Positions 1-11,220 of a stretch of 64,000 nt of DNA are shown in pieces. The position numbers were made by a program, and so were the translations under genes. Numbering within the stretch: the first letter of the stretch is position 1; each line of letters opens with the position of its first letter. The DNA lies in assembly GCA_015501585.1 (NCBI GenBank), contig JADNRY010000072.1, positions 62,001-126,000 of the forward strand, read 5' to 3'. Under the pieces are notes generated by a model. It saw only the letters and a list, made by a program, of their open reading frames with translations. It did not search any database and was not told the origin of the DNA. The DNA is from Rhodocollybia butyracea. Lineage: Eukaryota > Basidiomycota > Agaricomycetes > Agaricales > Omphalotaceae.

Positions 1-2305
1 GTTTCTTTGCTCGCTTCGTCGTCGGCGATGACAGAGCTGCGGCTGCGCGACAGCGACGACACCGAGGAGGAGAGGTCGCTGCTTTTGACACCGGCCACGC
101 GCATCTCCTCTAGTTTTTCTTCGTACAATGCGATGGTCTCTTGTCCCGCCCTTCGTAGCTCGTCGACCTGGCTCCGGAGTTCTTTGCGTTCAACGTCCCA
201 CATATCTCGGTCCTTCTCCCTCTCGTCCGCGTGTTTGGTGGCGGTTTCGGACATGGAGCGTTTGAGAGCACCGATCTCTGCCTGATGCTCTTCGAGATCT
301 GATTGGGTCTGGGCGTAGGTGGATTTAGTGGAAGCTAGTTCGGTTTCGCGAGACGAGAGGGCGTCCTGCACGGAGTCGAGTTCGGACTGGAGCTTTTGGA
401 GATCAGCGGTTTGGGCATCAGAAGCGGACTGTAGAGCGTCTAAAGTGGACTGGAGTTGTTCTGCACGGGCGTGCGCAGAGAGAGCTTTGGTAGAAGCGTC
501 GTCGAGGCGCATGGTGAGGAGGTTGACTTCCTGGCGGAGTTTTTGTTCCGCGGATGGGTCTTTCGAAGGTGAAGCAGATCGTAACAGGGACTCGGCAGCA
601 TCGTCCTCGTCCTGGGATGGAACCTGAGCAGCGTCCGAAGACGTTCTAGGAGAAGCTCTTCCAGTTCTTTCAGCTTTTGCTTTAGCTCTTCCACTTCGTT
701 CGCATTGTTCAGCTCTTCTTGGACATCGTCTCTCAGGCGAGCATTTTCATACTCGAGAGCCGCAATTCGGCTTTGCATCCTCTGCAGCCTTTCGTCTGCA
801 GTTGAGGACGGCGTGTCCGCTCCAGCTCGAGAAATTGATCTCCCGAAACCGGGTGTTGATGACCTGGGTCCAAATCCAGGCGTAGACGAGCGAGGGCCGA
901 AACCAGGGGTCGAAGAGCGTGGGGCATACGCTCGGGCAGAGGTGGACACGGACGTGGAAAGGGCAGAAGCGTTAGACGCTACACTAGACGGCCTGGAGTG
1001 AGCGGAAGTAGATGGGATGGACGTAGAGCCGCCACGAGATCTTGATCGTGCACGCGAAGCTATAGTTCCAGACGCTATACGCGATTGTGTTCGTCGTGTG
1101 GGGGAAGCAACGGGTTGTGAAGAGTGGGAGTAGGAAGTGGAGGTTGCGGAAGGCGGAGAAGCATCCTTGCTCGTGGCACTAAGAGCAGGGGATGGCGGAG
1201 AAGCAGTCTCTCCCGTCAAATTACGAATTCTGTCCTGGAGCTCCTTCGACGTTTTCTGAAGATCGGATAGATCTTTGCTTGGACTAGGGGGAGGCGGCAT
1301 AGCAACAGCACTGGGTATTCTGGCGCGAGGTGTCGCTCCGTGAGGTGAACCCATTCCGATACCTGACCCTGGAGTGACAAGACTACGTGGTTTGGGCGTG
1401 TTGAATGGAGAGGAAAGCTGACTGGAAGAAGATGGAATTCTTCTCGGAGAAGCAGTCGATGACGTTGGAGACGGTAGCGAAGAGGGAATAGAAGAACCTG
1501 TCGCCGAAGAGGCACGGGGAAGTGTAGGTACAACAGGAACCGGAACTGGTTTTTCTGTACTTGCACCTTGCGAACGACTCTTCGTCAAAGGTGTGATTCC
1601 GGCATTCAAGGATCGTAATCTACCCGCACGGGCTGCAGGCGTTTCTGGACCGAGGCTGGTTGTGCTGGTAGAGAGGGAGTTGGAAGGCGTAACTCGACCA
1701 GAGGCCGAAGTAGATCGGTAAGAAGTCGCCAAGCTGAGTCTTCCTGTGCGTGCCGAGGGTGTAATTCTACCAGCGATGCTGCTACTGGAAGAAGCACTTA
1801 GCAGCCCCGACATTGATTCACTCTCTGCTGTAGAAGCAACCGACGGCGGCCTGGAAACTCCAGTCGTTGCACGCGACAGTTTCGACGCACTGACGAATAC
1901 ACCACACATTGGTGCACACTCGAAATACCGCTTCCCATCTGGTGTACTTCCATCGTTCTTTCCTTTGCCAGCAAAACCAGGGTTTAGTTCTACGCCAGCC
2001 CAGATACCTTGTTTCGGCGGAATTTCTCCTAGATATCGTAAAATGCCTTCAAAGCCCAAAGATTCGATTCTAACTGGCGCGTTAAGTGTGGGGATAAATA
2101 CGCCATTAGAAGAGGGACCTGATGTTCTGGATGGCGGCCGCGTAGATTTCATTGCTGCCGGTAGCGAAGGAACAGCGGGAATGGAGGAAGTAGGAGTTTT
2201 TGCTCGCTCGTTGTTCGCGACACTAGAGGAACGAGATCTAGGTGTGGGCAGGCTGGAAGCTCCGCCTGTGCCAGAAGGTCGTCCTGGCGTTCGTAAGCTT
2301 TTCAT
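1..2305 (-). CDS. CAP-Gly domain microtubule plus-end protein (CLIP-170/Tip1-like), 3' part beyond the window
   Basis: The start at 2305 opens a Ser/Pro-rich, basic N-terminus of about 70 residues. A CAP-Gly domain follows at about residues 76-140, with the diagnostic GKNDG motif (115-119), then DGKRYFEC and GVFV. CAP-Gly domains bind the EEY/F tails of alpha-tubulin and EB1, so this should track growing microtubule ends in the cytoplasm. Next come about 350 low-complexity Ser/Thr/Pro residues, three copies of a 9-residue repeat (RSSTPGFGP), and a coiled coil starting near residue 500 (ENARLRDDVQEELNNANEVE). The coiled coil continues to the window edge, but only after a change of reading frame near 640-660: the frame in use there stops at 440, while another frame reads on as a good heptad coil (QEVNLLTMRLDDAS, then LQKLQSELDSVQD) to base 1. 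No intron of normal size explains this, so it is a sequencing indel or a real frameshift. The order CAP-Gly, Ser-rich linker, coiled coil matches fungal CLIP-170 homologues. Confidence 0.85.
842..927 (-). repeat. 27-bp tandem coding repeat in the CAP-Gly gene
   Basis: Three consecutive copies encode RSSTPGFGP within the Ser-rich linker. The repeat is in frame and probably varies in copy number. Similar SxIP-like or basic-Ser linkers in plus-end proteins bind microtubules or EB1, but no such role can be read from this repeat itself. Confidence 0.7.
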
Positions 2306-2860
2306 CTAAAGTCGAAGAGCCTTTGTTTCTTGATGTACGTGCGTAAGCTGAGTCTGAAGAAATCTTGTAGCTGCCAGCTCACCAGTAAAGCCAATATATA
2401 TAACTTCCAATATCTCTGACTTGGAACCTTCTGCAGAAGAGCAGACCTGGACGTAAATGGCGTAGCAAAATCAGATCCAAAATCACAGAGCGCGCGTCCA
2501 ACAGCTATCACGTGAGACATTCAAGTAGACGCCCGTGATATGCGAGGATCAAACTAGATGCTTTAGCCTTTCTGCCTTGGCACCTCGATGGCTGGTACAT
2601 ACTCTAGTCTTGGCCCCCAGGGCCCCAGGCCCCGGACCCCAGGAACAACAATCTGATCCATTGAATATCACTCACTTTAATTACTGACGTCTTGTATCAG
2701 CTTATATCTAGCTACGCGCGAGTCCCATCCAACCGGCCTTCGTCGCTGAGTCTCTCCCTCTAGTACTCAAAGTATCAGTTGTCCACTGGGTATTTCTTGT
2801 CGTCGGTACTATATCAAAATATTGACAGGTTATGTCTCCTGCATGATACTAAATAATATC
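2306..2860. other. upstream region of the CAP-Gly gene, no gene seen
   Basis: The first part should hold the 5' UTR and promoter of the minus-strand CAP-Gly gene. A GGCCCC-rich stretch lies near 2611-2640. I see no supported ORF or RNA gene. Confidence 0.4.
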
Positions 2861-2956
2861 GGGCATATGGTGTAGGGGTTATCACGTTCGCTTTGCATCC
2901 TGAGGGATTCGAAATTGCATTGCGAAAGGTCTCCGGTTCAAATCCAGATTTGTCCA
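2861..2956 (+). tRNA. tRNA-Ala(UGC)-like, intron-containing
   Basis: The acceptor ends GGGCATA and TTTGTCC pair with one mismatch and keep G3:U70, the alanine identity pair, followed by A73. The D-arm has GTG...CAC. The anticodon stem TTCGC/GCGAA encloses TTTGCA, giving anticodon TGC, and an intron of about 22 nt sits after position 37. The T-loop is TTCAAAT, with one mismatch in the T-stem. It is one of a dispersed set in this window and may be functional or a young pseudogene. A second, more decayed copy lies 155 bp downstream. Confidence 0.5.
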
Positions 2957-3110
2957 TGAATATGGGGATTTTGAACACATCTTTTTGTCTTCCGGAATAC
3001 CCCGCGAACAGAAAAGCTTTATGCATGCGGGGATATGTTAAAAACACAGAGTCTCTAATCCTCACCTCTCTACTCTACTCTTTTGGAATACTGAATACTG
3101 AATGTACATT

Positions 3111-3200
3111 GGGCATATGGTGTAGACGTTCACAACGACATTTGTTCACGTTTCTTGTGCTTTGCGGAAGGCTCAGCTCTCCGGTTCAAGCCCAGTCAAA
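3111..3200 (+). pseudogene. decayed tRNA-like copy paired with 2861-2956
   Basis: It starts with the same GGGCATATGGTGTAG A-box region and carries a B-box-like CCGGTTCAAGC near 3181. The anticodon arm is not recoverable and the acceptor does not pair cleanly. It is the second member of a tRNA-like pair, an arrangement repeated elsewhere in the window. Confidence 0.4.
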
Positions 3201-4750
3201 ACCCACACTGGGCTGATCTGGGCATTTGGCGTATATCTGAGTAGGTCTGTGTCTGTCTGTGTATCAACTGTGTATAGCTGGCGATTTTTTTTTCAATTTA
3301 ATCTCAAATCTATTGGTGGGAAATTCATGCAGAACAATCTCTAAGTTTGAGTTTGCGACTCAAGTACGCAGCAATAATATGACTTTGGCGCTCGGACTTC
3401 GAGATATTTTTTACTTTGTAGGGAATGCGGCCGAGCGGCTTAGCATGTGACACAACAAAATTTCAACATTTCAAAGTTTTTTTACATCGCTCGTTTGTTC
3501 CTTTACTCTGTCTACCTCTGTCTATTTAGTATGAACTCAGTACATATTCAACACTCTTTCAACGACTCTTCAACTCGCTTTGGACTCTAGTAGAGACTTG
3601 AGGATGGATTCATTGGGCTGGGTCATTCCAAGGTGAGCTATCTCAGTCTTGTCTTGAATAATTTACTAATTTTTTTCTTGGTTAGCTCTTGTTGGTTGTA
3701 TCATGCCGGTATCCCACACGCTAGTGCTTCCATCAACTCCGTCTCCTGTACATTCCGAAGGTGAGCTATACTTTTTCTTTTGAGCTAGTTACTTGAACGA
3801 TTTTTTTTAGCTCTCGTGTTTGTCAATAACCTACGCTGACGTGTAATATGTGTGCTTTCTTAGTTAAGTACAGTTTATATGTAGAGGTTGTCTTATGTAG
3901 AGCCAGCTGCCAGTTCAATGCATAGTCAGCTCAATGTACTTACATAGCGCTCATAACTGCGGCCTCGTACAGGTGTAATTTATATGTAGTTTGTACATCA
4001 CAGTTGATAATAATCCAATACTCTAATATGATTCACTCAGACTATCCCAGATGGACCCAGATGAGAACAGCCTACAGTAATAGTAATATCACATTGTATC
4101 TTGTACAGTTCAGGCCAGATGAACTCATATTATCCCAGAAGAACACAGTTATATACAATACTAAATTTTCACTCTCTGTGCGGTTCTTGCCAGATAAACA
4201 CAGACAAGAACAGCCTGTACGGCTGATATCTGGAATTTCTGGGAAAACAGCTGATCTCGGATGATCACAGCTGGAACATGACTTTTTCTCGGCTCAACCC
4301 AGTGCGGGTTTTCACTGGGGTTCAAGTCCGGACTTGTCCACTATGTTCTGATCTGCGACGAAATTGTTGTTCTGATTTTTGCTTGCTGAAAATGACTTTT
4401 TCCGCATATTGCAGAAAGCTGAAGTGAAAGAGTCTAACACCTTCGATTGCCCCTCGAACCTACAATCCATCGGCAATCTCAGCAGCATCAGCATTCTCAT
4501 TGACACGATGCCCTGCCATATTCAAATTCGGATAATCAGTACATTAGTCTACACTTTGGGCGAAAGAAAATGGGTATTCGTAGAGACTCAGAGAGGGTGG
4601 CGACGGTATCGTAGTGAAAAGGCAAAATGTTGCAGGCGGCTCAGTTTCATGTATGTGTTCAAGCATGAAGGTTTGAATTGTCTCTTTTCCGAAATATAGT
4701 CCGAGAGCCTGCTCCTTAGTTACATACTTACCTTACACTGAGGAGCTATT
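3201..4750. other. gene-free stretch with a tRNA 3'-end remnant
   Basis: Only short ORFs without recognisable features occur. A remnant of a tRNA T-arm and acceptor (TTCAAGTCCGGACTTGTCCA) lies at 4321-4340 without a 5' half. About 90 bp upstream of the next tRNA-like gene, the text near 4675-4740 matches the upstream flank of other copies (TTGTCTCTTTT...CGAAATATAG). Confidence 0.4.
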
Positions 4751-4873
4751 GGGCATATGGTGTAGGGGTTATCATGTTCACTTTGCATTCTCTATCTTTG
4801 GTACAAGTCACTACCCAGATGTTTGCGGCATGCACACTGCGAAAGGTCACTGGTTCAAATCCGGGTTTGTCCA
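4751..4873 (+). tRNA. tRNA-Ala(UGC)-like, long intron, probably decaying
   Basis: GGGCATA/TTTGTCC with G3:U70 and A73 are kept, and the anticodon loop TTTGCA is present. The anticodon stem is TTCAC against GCGAA, one mismatch, and the T-stem is imperfect. The apparent intron is about 48 nt, twice that of the best copy at 32021. Confidence 0.4.
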
Positions 4874-5352
4874 GTACGTTATATTCACCGTCAGTGACTT
4901 GATTTTGTACCTACTCACCTCATGATTGCCCAGGTTACCCCTCAACATCATTGATTTTCTTTTTCAAAAACAGCGGAGAAAGTTCAACAAGATGCCAAAG
5001 TCGCACTACTGCCCCTTTCTTACTTTACTTACCACTGTACATTTACTTCACATGGCTTCTCGTGCTTGCGAAACGTTGAGTTGAAAGAAGGGTTTGCCTT
5101 GCCTAGCAAACAAGGCCATTCACGCCCAAGGGTTGCGGCAGCCTTTGATATATGTGCATGTATCGAGTTGGTCAGATTCAATGAGGTCTGCCAGATTGGG
5201 CAAAACAATGAAACTTGTAAGTATATCTATTCATAGAAAGGATAATGGTACTGTAGACCTGTGGTACTGGTAGAACAGTGGAGGTTATCAATGTGCACTT
5301 CGGAAGGTTTAGTTAGTTCTCTCGGCATATAACTCAAGACCAAGTTCAACGT

Positions 5353-5448
5353 CTACTGGTGTAGGGGTTATTATGTTTGCTTTGCATGAGTATTTTCCAG
5401 GTTTGCGCAGTCACCGTCCCCTCTCCGGTTCGAATCCGGTTCTGTCCA
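5353..5448 (+). pseudogene. tRNA-like locus, second family (TTTGCATGAG type)
   Basis: A-box GGTGTAGGGGTTA, TTTGCATGAGTA in the anticodon region, then CTCCGGTTCGAATCCGG and TCTGTCCA. The 5' acceptor strand is damaged. The same family occurs at 23382 and 30167, each followed by the same flanking sequence (repeat R). Confidence 0.4.
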
Positions 5449-6403
5449 TGCTGAGAAGTGAAGGCGTGATATTGCTATTTTTTATCAGCTGAGTCAATGT
5501 CGTCAACGTCTTCACGCACCACCAGAAATAGTACTATTACAAGACATGGGAGCAAAATGACAGTAATCCTCTACGGTCAGATGTCTCGAATCATCCCGGG
5601 GGCTTAAGCCATTTCACGGAGGCCCGAGACCCATGAATCTTGATGTATCCTTGACCGCTGGGCACAACTCTCCAGGCGGTGGGTACAACACAGATCTTGG
5701 TGCAACAAAGGTAGACGCTACGGGAATGGAAGAAATGAGACATGAGGGAAGATATCAGACTTTATGGAGCAGGAATTATTGCCAGTGAACACTGACTCAT
5801 TCAAACTCGATGGGGGAATTGAGGCCGTGGAGACAACAGAGGACCACACATAGGTAGACCAAAGTTGAACCTCTATGACCTTGGTGGTGGTGGTGGTGAT
5901 ATCGACGTGGTTCCACTCAGGAGCCGTCGGGGTGGAGTCGTAGGTGTATGCCAATCACCAAAATTGGCAATCAGAACTTTGGACGAAAAACGAAACGGGA
6001 TTTAAAGTCAAAGGGGGGAGGCAAAACGCGAACGAGAGCTCAGACGAATCCCAAAGATCTGAACAATTCGGACAAGTATTAGTCACGTCAATGCATTGGA
6101 AGCCAGCATCCTCGAACCAAAGCTCTCCATAATGCCACATTTACATTCTTAGACGCCGGGTTTTGATTAACCCTCTGTTTGATCCCCCATGCTCAACGCT
6201 GTGACTGAGTTTTTGTATATACCGCTGTTTAGAAACAAAAGGGCCAAAGTCGAGGACTCATAAGTGAGAGTAGGAGTGGGCAGCATGGGAGATGGTTCTA
6301 CATATATGGCCCTGTAAACACTCTTCTTGAGCGTATTTGTGGCCGCATTGTCCATAGATCTTGTCAATGCAGAAAGGGCGGGATGTTTCTTGCACTTCGG
6401 TGG
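5449..6403. repeat. dispersed repeat R, copy 1 (interrupted at 6404 by a CACTA-type MITE)
   Basis: The sequence after the tRNA-like locus matches 23481-25010 and 30262-31860 in order: the ACGCAGCACCACCAGAAAT region, the GAATTGAGGCC...GAGACAACAGAG region, and the GTTTAGAAACAA...GAGAGTAGGAGTGGGC region. It is more diverged than the other two. On the minus strand, copies 2 and 3 keep a peptide-like end (ELG.K..A.V.S..RAS.I.GGAA then stop) that is destroyed here. A (GGT)n microsatellite lies at 5883-5900. No intact gene is seen. Confidence 0.5.
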
Positions 6404-6469
6404 TGTCACTACGGCTGGTTCTATAAATGGCGCGCGAAAAAGTCCACGACAAATACAACAACAAATATA

Positions 6470-7121
6470 CTATGGGTGTTCACGATAGTTCACTAAATGC
6501 CAAATCATTAATAACTTCTACAGAAATGTGAATTTCTTACATCTGACTTGATCACTGTCTTTCTTGGGGAAAAGGACCTCTATTCTGAATTTCTGAGATT
6601 TTTGTGGGATAAGATGCTGGCGTCGGGCAAAGACCGAGCGAAAATCGGGATAGTGGATTACCCCTGTCACATCATCGTCACGAAATAGCCATTGCGCCAC
6701 CCATCTCGTAACATTGCTCGGACGCCGCGCCATTAGGCGTCCTTTTTGTCACGTTCCTTCGCCTACTCATGTTCTTTCATCTCTTACATTGTAAATACTG
6801 GCTGGATAGACTCTAAATTTTAGGTAAATACTCCGACGATGGTACTATAATCTTCTGTATCATTTTTTGAGTGACTATCATTCATTTTCCAACAGTTCCT
6901 GGATGTTTGATGGGAAAATCACGCTCAGCAGTTGTCTGGTTTGGTCTCATACTCAACATCTTGTTGGAGTTGGGGAGTTATTGATAGTGAGGAATTAAGA
7001 ATAGCATGTAAAGGTACTACTGAAAAAATAACAAGCTCTACAAGTGAGCGGAACAACAAGAAATATTGTTTTTTCGAAAGTGAACTATCCCGGTACGGGG
7101 CAAGTTCCCGAACACCCATAG
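6470..7121. mobile_element. pogo/Tc1-type MITE, deletion derivative of the element at 45078
   Basis: Terminal inverted repeats CTATGGGTGTTC...GAACACCCATAG are flanked by TA on both sides (6468-6469, 7122-7123), as in Tc1/mariner elements. Both ends match the full-length pogo-like element at 45078-49643 over a few hundred bases (for example GGGCAAAGACCGAGC and ATAGTGGATTACCCCTGTCACATC). It lies in the left arm of the CACTA-type MITE. Confidence 0.8.
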
Positions 7122-7524
7122 TAAAGCAAAAGTTAATAAATTGCCTACAAAAAAGTATTAATTTATCGTGCGATAAAGCAAATGACATCTATTATTATTA
7201 TTTTAAACAATTGCGTGCAAAATTCTCTTCCTGTCTCGAGCGCAAAAGGGCTGTTCAATTCTAATCGCATCAAAAATCGCAAGTGCTCACGATTCAATCA
7301 AATGGGAGGCCGATGATGCCGCCTGATGCTTGGCCGGAGCAATGACCGGGACTATTACGGAGCATTGGGCTGTAGGTACTAGCAGGGTGCGACCCTTTTA
7401 TTTATTTCATACCATTTTCAGTCTCTGTTGAGCCGCCTACACACATTAGAGCATGGACAGTACCAAAAGTAATAATGACTGGGTATGATTTCATTTCTGA
7501 GGCATTTTAATTACCCATTGAAAA

Positions 7525-10500
7525 ATGATATACACAAAGGGACCAGAATATCCTCCGACGCCTGCTGCAAGCCAAACAGCTCGGCACCCTTATATGTATG
7601 GTTACTATCCAACTCCTCCATATAGACATCCTGCGACTCCAAATTCAGAGGAAGGAGTTCTTGTGCACCCACCAGGGCTAGCATTTCCTGGATATCCGAC
7701 ACATACAGCTATTCCAAACCCAAGGGCCTATGTCCCACTGGAACGCCCGCCATTAGTTTCCATTCTGACTCAGCCTTCACCTATGAAGTCTCATAAACGG
7801 CCTTCAGAGCAAGGAAGCAGCCAGCAGGGAGAAAAGCGCAAGAAGACTGAAGCCAAAAAGGAAGGCACACGTTGGTCTGACAGTGCTAAAAGCCAGTTTT
7901 ATGAACGGCTTCTTGCACCAAACAGGGATGAAACCTTCAAGAAGCTAAGGAAGTTTAAAAGTGCAACACTTAAAAAGGTATTTATATGCATACCTAAGGC
8001 GAGATATATACTGACATTCAATGTTTGACAGATTGGCATAGAATTATTTCCTAAAAAGACCTTCCACAGCGTGACAGGTCTATGGGACCGTTCATTCAGG
8101 GTCTATAAGAATATCTGCGCATTTGAAGGAGTAACAAGTGGAGGAGGAGATGGAGATGAGCAAGATGTAGATGGGAAAAACAATGACACTGAGGAGATGA
8201 AAATGTACTGTAAGCAACTGGCTCGGGCAAAAAGAACAGGAAAGGAAGTTGGTACACTGAAGGCTGAAGAGATTGACAAATGGTATTCGAAAGGCTGGTT
8301 CCAGCTGTTCGATAATCGGTGAGTAACATAGAATTAAGCCTATGAATTGACTAACCTGGTTCTTAGATACCATGAAAGTCCAAATGTCAGCTGTCCCATT
8401 CCATGCCATTCAAATGGTGACCTCTCAGAAGATGATAAAAGTCCCACTGGAAATGGAGGGGACAGCGATGAGGATGCCAAGCTAGACCAACTGGACAGCG
8501 ATGATCAGGACCTTGGAATTCCAACACAGCAGATGCAATTTGATGATGACAACAACAATTTTCAACTAGGTGCAAATGAATGGCCACCCAGTCCTGGGCA
8601 AGAAATCCTGAATTACGATGAAAATTTTGGATATGATTCTGACGTACCTTCCACAAAAACTCTTGCTACACCAGCCGCTCCGAAATCCATGGCCAAACCT
8701 GTCCCAAAACCTGCCAAAACACCGAAACTGGATTCAAAAACCCCAAAGAGTGCCGGAGCTAGTGTCGCAGCAGCATCTAGTGAGCTGCTGACTAAACAGA
8801 GTGGGTACCTTGATGAGCGGTATTAGGCCTAATATCAGCCTAAGGTGTGTAACCGTACATTTTGACATTTTGTACATGTTATACAATGCAATAAGAGAGT
8901 TCTACGGAGCCCAAGTGTGATAGCTGTTGCTGAGGCAAAGAACTTAACAATAATACTCAGCAAGCCGTGAAGGTATGCCCACAAGCGTAGCCTAGAGCCA
9001 AGCTAGCGAGGATACCTGGGCTGCCTGGAGATGTAACGCTAGATCGTCAATCTAGTTATACCCAAGAGTGTATACTCTCTAAACTACAGGACATCTCAAA
9101 GCGGGATAAGTACTAAGCCAACGCGTTACTCAAGGGGAAGAATTATGAGGGAAGGCATCCCTCGCACTGAGACCCCCAATGAGCTATGTTAAGATGTGGA
9201 CTTTACAGTCCATTACAATGGACCAGAACGATCCCGAGGAAACCGTAGAGGTCTATTCGTGGCACCAGTTGTAACCATGAAGACAGTAGAAACATGCTTA
9301 GCGGTCCTACGGAAAGCTATGAGCCAGGATAGCCTTGGCAAATCAAAACATTTGATCTTAGAAATCATACACGAGAGGTCTTATCCGTTAAAGCTGACTA
9401 TCGGGAATCACTTGTACATACTCAGCACAGTTGCTCGAGACTATCATAAGTGGTGTCGTTGGAAAGCTAGACAACAGGCCTTCTCGAGAGAATGTTAATC
9501 ACACTCAGGATGGACAGAACTATCTGAGGAATAGAATGAAACTCACCCAAGGGAAACCGGGCGGCAAGTGATCATGAAGCGTAAAGGTACTCCTGACTCC
9601 GGAGAATTGTGGAGTAATCGGAGAAACCTTGCTTGGATCAAAACACTCTAAAACTATGTTAATCCTCATAAAATCATATTTTACCTCTGATATATACCCA
9701 AGAATGGACTATTTCTTTATTGTGTGTACCATATATAGGCTGGAGTTTCCTTTCCGAGCCAGATTCCTCTGCTCCACTCTCTTTCTGTCTCTCTCCATAT
9801 CTGTTTCATCTATTTTTTGTATTAAACTCTCTCTACTCAGTATATAAGCCAGACATATTTATTCAATAAGACAAGTTTCTTGCCACCTCTCATAACCACA
9901 AGTTGTGACGAAGTTAAGAGTCTCTTCACTGCTAGAGCTTGTCTGTCCCTTAAATCCTCCTGGTATTAAAGTACTGAGTCAATCAGACACCATAACTGGG
10001 CATCTGTTTAGGAAGCGTAGGGGACCGGCATTCTCTCGGGAAGTTTCTTGCCCTCGACTTGACTGCTAAGACCAGTGCTCCATAGAATGTCCCCATGGGA
10101 TCAGTAGCATGACACCTCCTGACTTGGTTATCTTAAGAAAGTAATAAACTTCACATGCTTTGCAAAGCCCATTTATATCTTGATCAAATTTAAGTGTGTA
10201 GAGTTCTCTCGAACTCCAGATCAACTCAAATCTAGTTGCTTCCTTAGAGGGGACAGCTTCTAGTAAGGGATTATTTGGCTCCAGAGTGAGGGTTCCTTAG
10301 TTGACTTCATCACGAAGTTAGACAAGCCACTAAGATTGTGGTACAAGTTCCTAGTGATTAAGTTCACTCACAATATTGTAGCTTGGCCCAGAGTTTGGTC
10401 AAGGACTTTACGGCGTCACAGCAGCTAGTGCCAGAGTTTGCCTAGGGTTGTTGACAAACCTCGAGATTACTATTCTAGCTAGAGCCAGAGTTTGCCTAGG

Positions 10501-11157
10501 AGAATCTTAGTTTCGTTGTATTGGTTTTGGTTTTGGTTAATTGATTTGGACATACACACCTGGTTCCCTCATACACTTGTACACCCCAACTAGGCTTCTC
10601 TTGACTTAGTTCTAAGAGTTGTCTAAGCTTAGTTACCCACGTTAGCGCTACAGTCTTGAACCTGGAGCAGTCATGCACGTACATCCGATATTACAAGACT
10701 TTCCCTCAGGGAATCTCTGACAACCCGCCCTCGCTCCCTTACATATCAATAGTCTGGTTAGATGTGGTAGTGTTTTTGTTAGGTTGTTTTATAGCACCTT
10801 TCGCATACCTACACGTAAATACCCAAATAGCGGGTTGCGCAAACAAAGATCCAACTTGCTTTGTTGTGTGAAAAGGAGATGCATGAGTCTACACAGGAAG
10901 ATGAAAGGCTAGTGTTGGAACAAAAATGAGAGCAGCGTGAAGAAGAGGAGCAGAAGGCGCGACGAGATATGGATAGACAGCGGTTGGAGTGAGAGGCTGA
11001 ACAATGGGAGTATCAGAAAAAGCAGGATGAAGAGAAACAGATCATGGAAAAGGACAAGAGGCGCTTTGATGCTGCACAGGCAATTCTTCAAATGCCAAAT
11101 GTCAGTGATGCACTCAAGGATGCTGCCAACAAAGCACTGCTCAGTATCCTGCGTCCG
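7525..11157 (+). pseudogene. Harbinger accessory Myb/SANT-like DNA-binding protein, split by an insertion
   Basis: The first part (7525-8826, two introns near 7978 and 8320) has a Pro/Tyr-rich N-terminus, a basic patch (GEKRKKTEAKKEG), and a Myb/SANT-like region beginning TRWSDSAKSQFYERLLAP and running through FHSVTGLWDRSFRVYKN. Acidic and Ala/Pro-rich linkers follow. In PIF/Harbinger elements such a protein binds the ends and helps bring the nuclease to the DNA. The coiled-coil tail is found about 2 kb on, at about 10880-11157 (EEEEQKARRDMDRQRLE... then NKALLSILRP and stop). In the tail, TGA occurs in frame at 10927-10929 and 10990-10992, each where CGA (Arg) is expected. Joining the two parts is my inference from frame, order and coiled-coil character. 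Confidence 0.65.
8830..10875. mobile_element. about 2-kb insertion of unknown type inside the Harbinger Myb gene
   Basis: This separates the N-terminal and tail parts of the Myb-like gene. It holds no recognisable protein. There is an LTR-like promoter landscape near 9656-9870 (TATATAGG, a CT-rich tract, AATAAG) and a near-repeat of GCCAGAGTTTGCCTAGG at about 10432 and 10485. I could not define termini or a target duplication, so the limits are approximate and the class is open. Confidence 0.35.
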
Positions 11158-11220
11158 TAGAAAATATTTCATTAATTACTATCATATGTTAAACGGTATT
11201 AATTTGTCCATCATTAGTGC

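Noticed and set aside
1746..2309. 187-residue plus-strand ORF opposite the CAP-Gly gene
   Set aside because: Antisense shadow of a Ser/Pro-rich coding region; the minus strand holds the CAP-Gly motif.
3421..3450. tRNA-Leu/Ser-like start GGGAATGCGGCCGAGCGGCTTAG
   Set aside because: A-box resemblance only; no anticodon arm, T-arm or acceptor partner follows.
5718..5954. Small Thr-rich ORF as a secreted protein
   Set aside because: Lies in repeat R, contains a (GGT)n microsatellite and is not conserved in copies 2 and 3.
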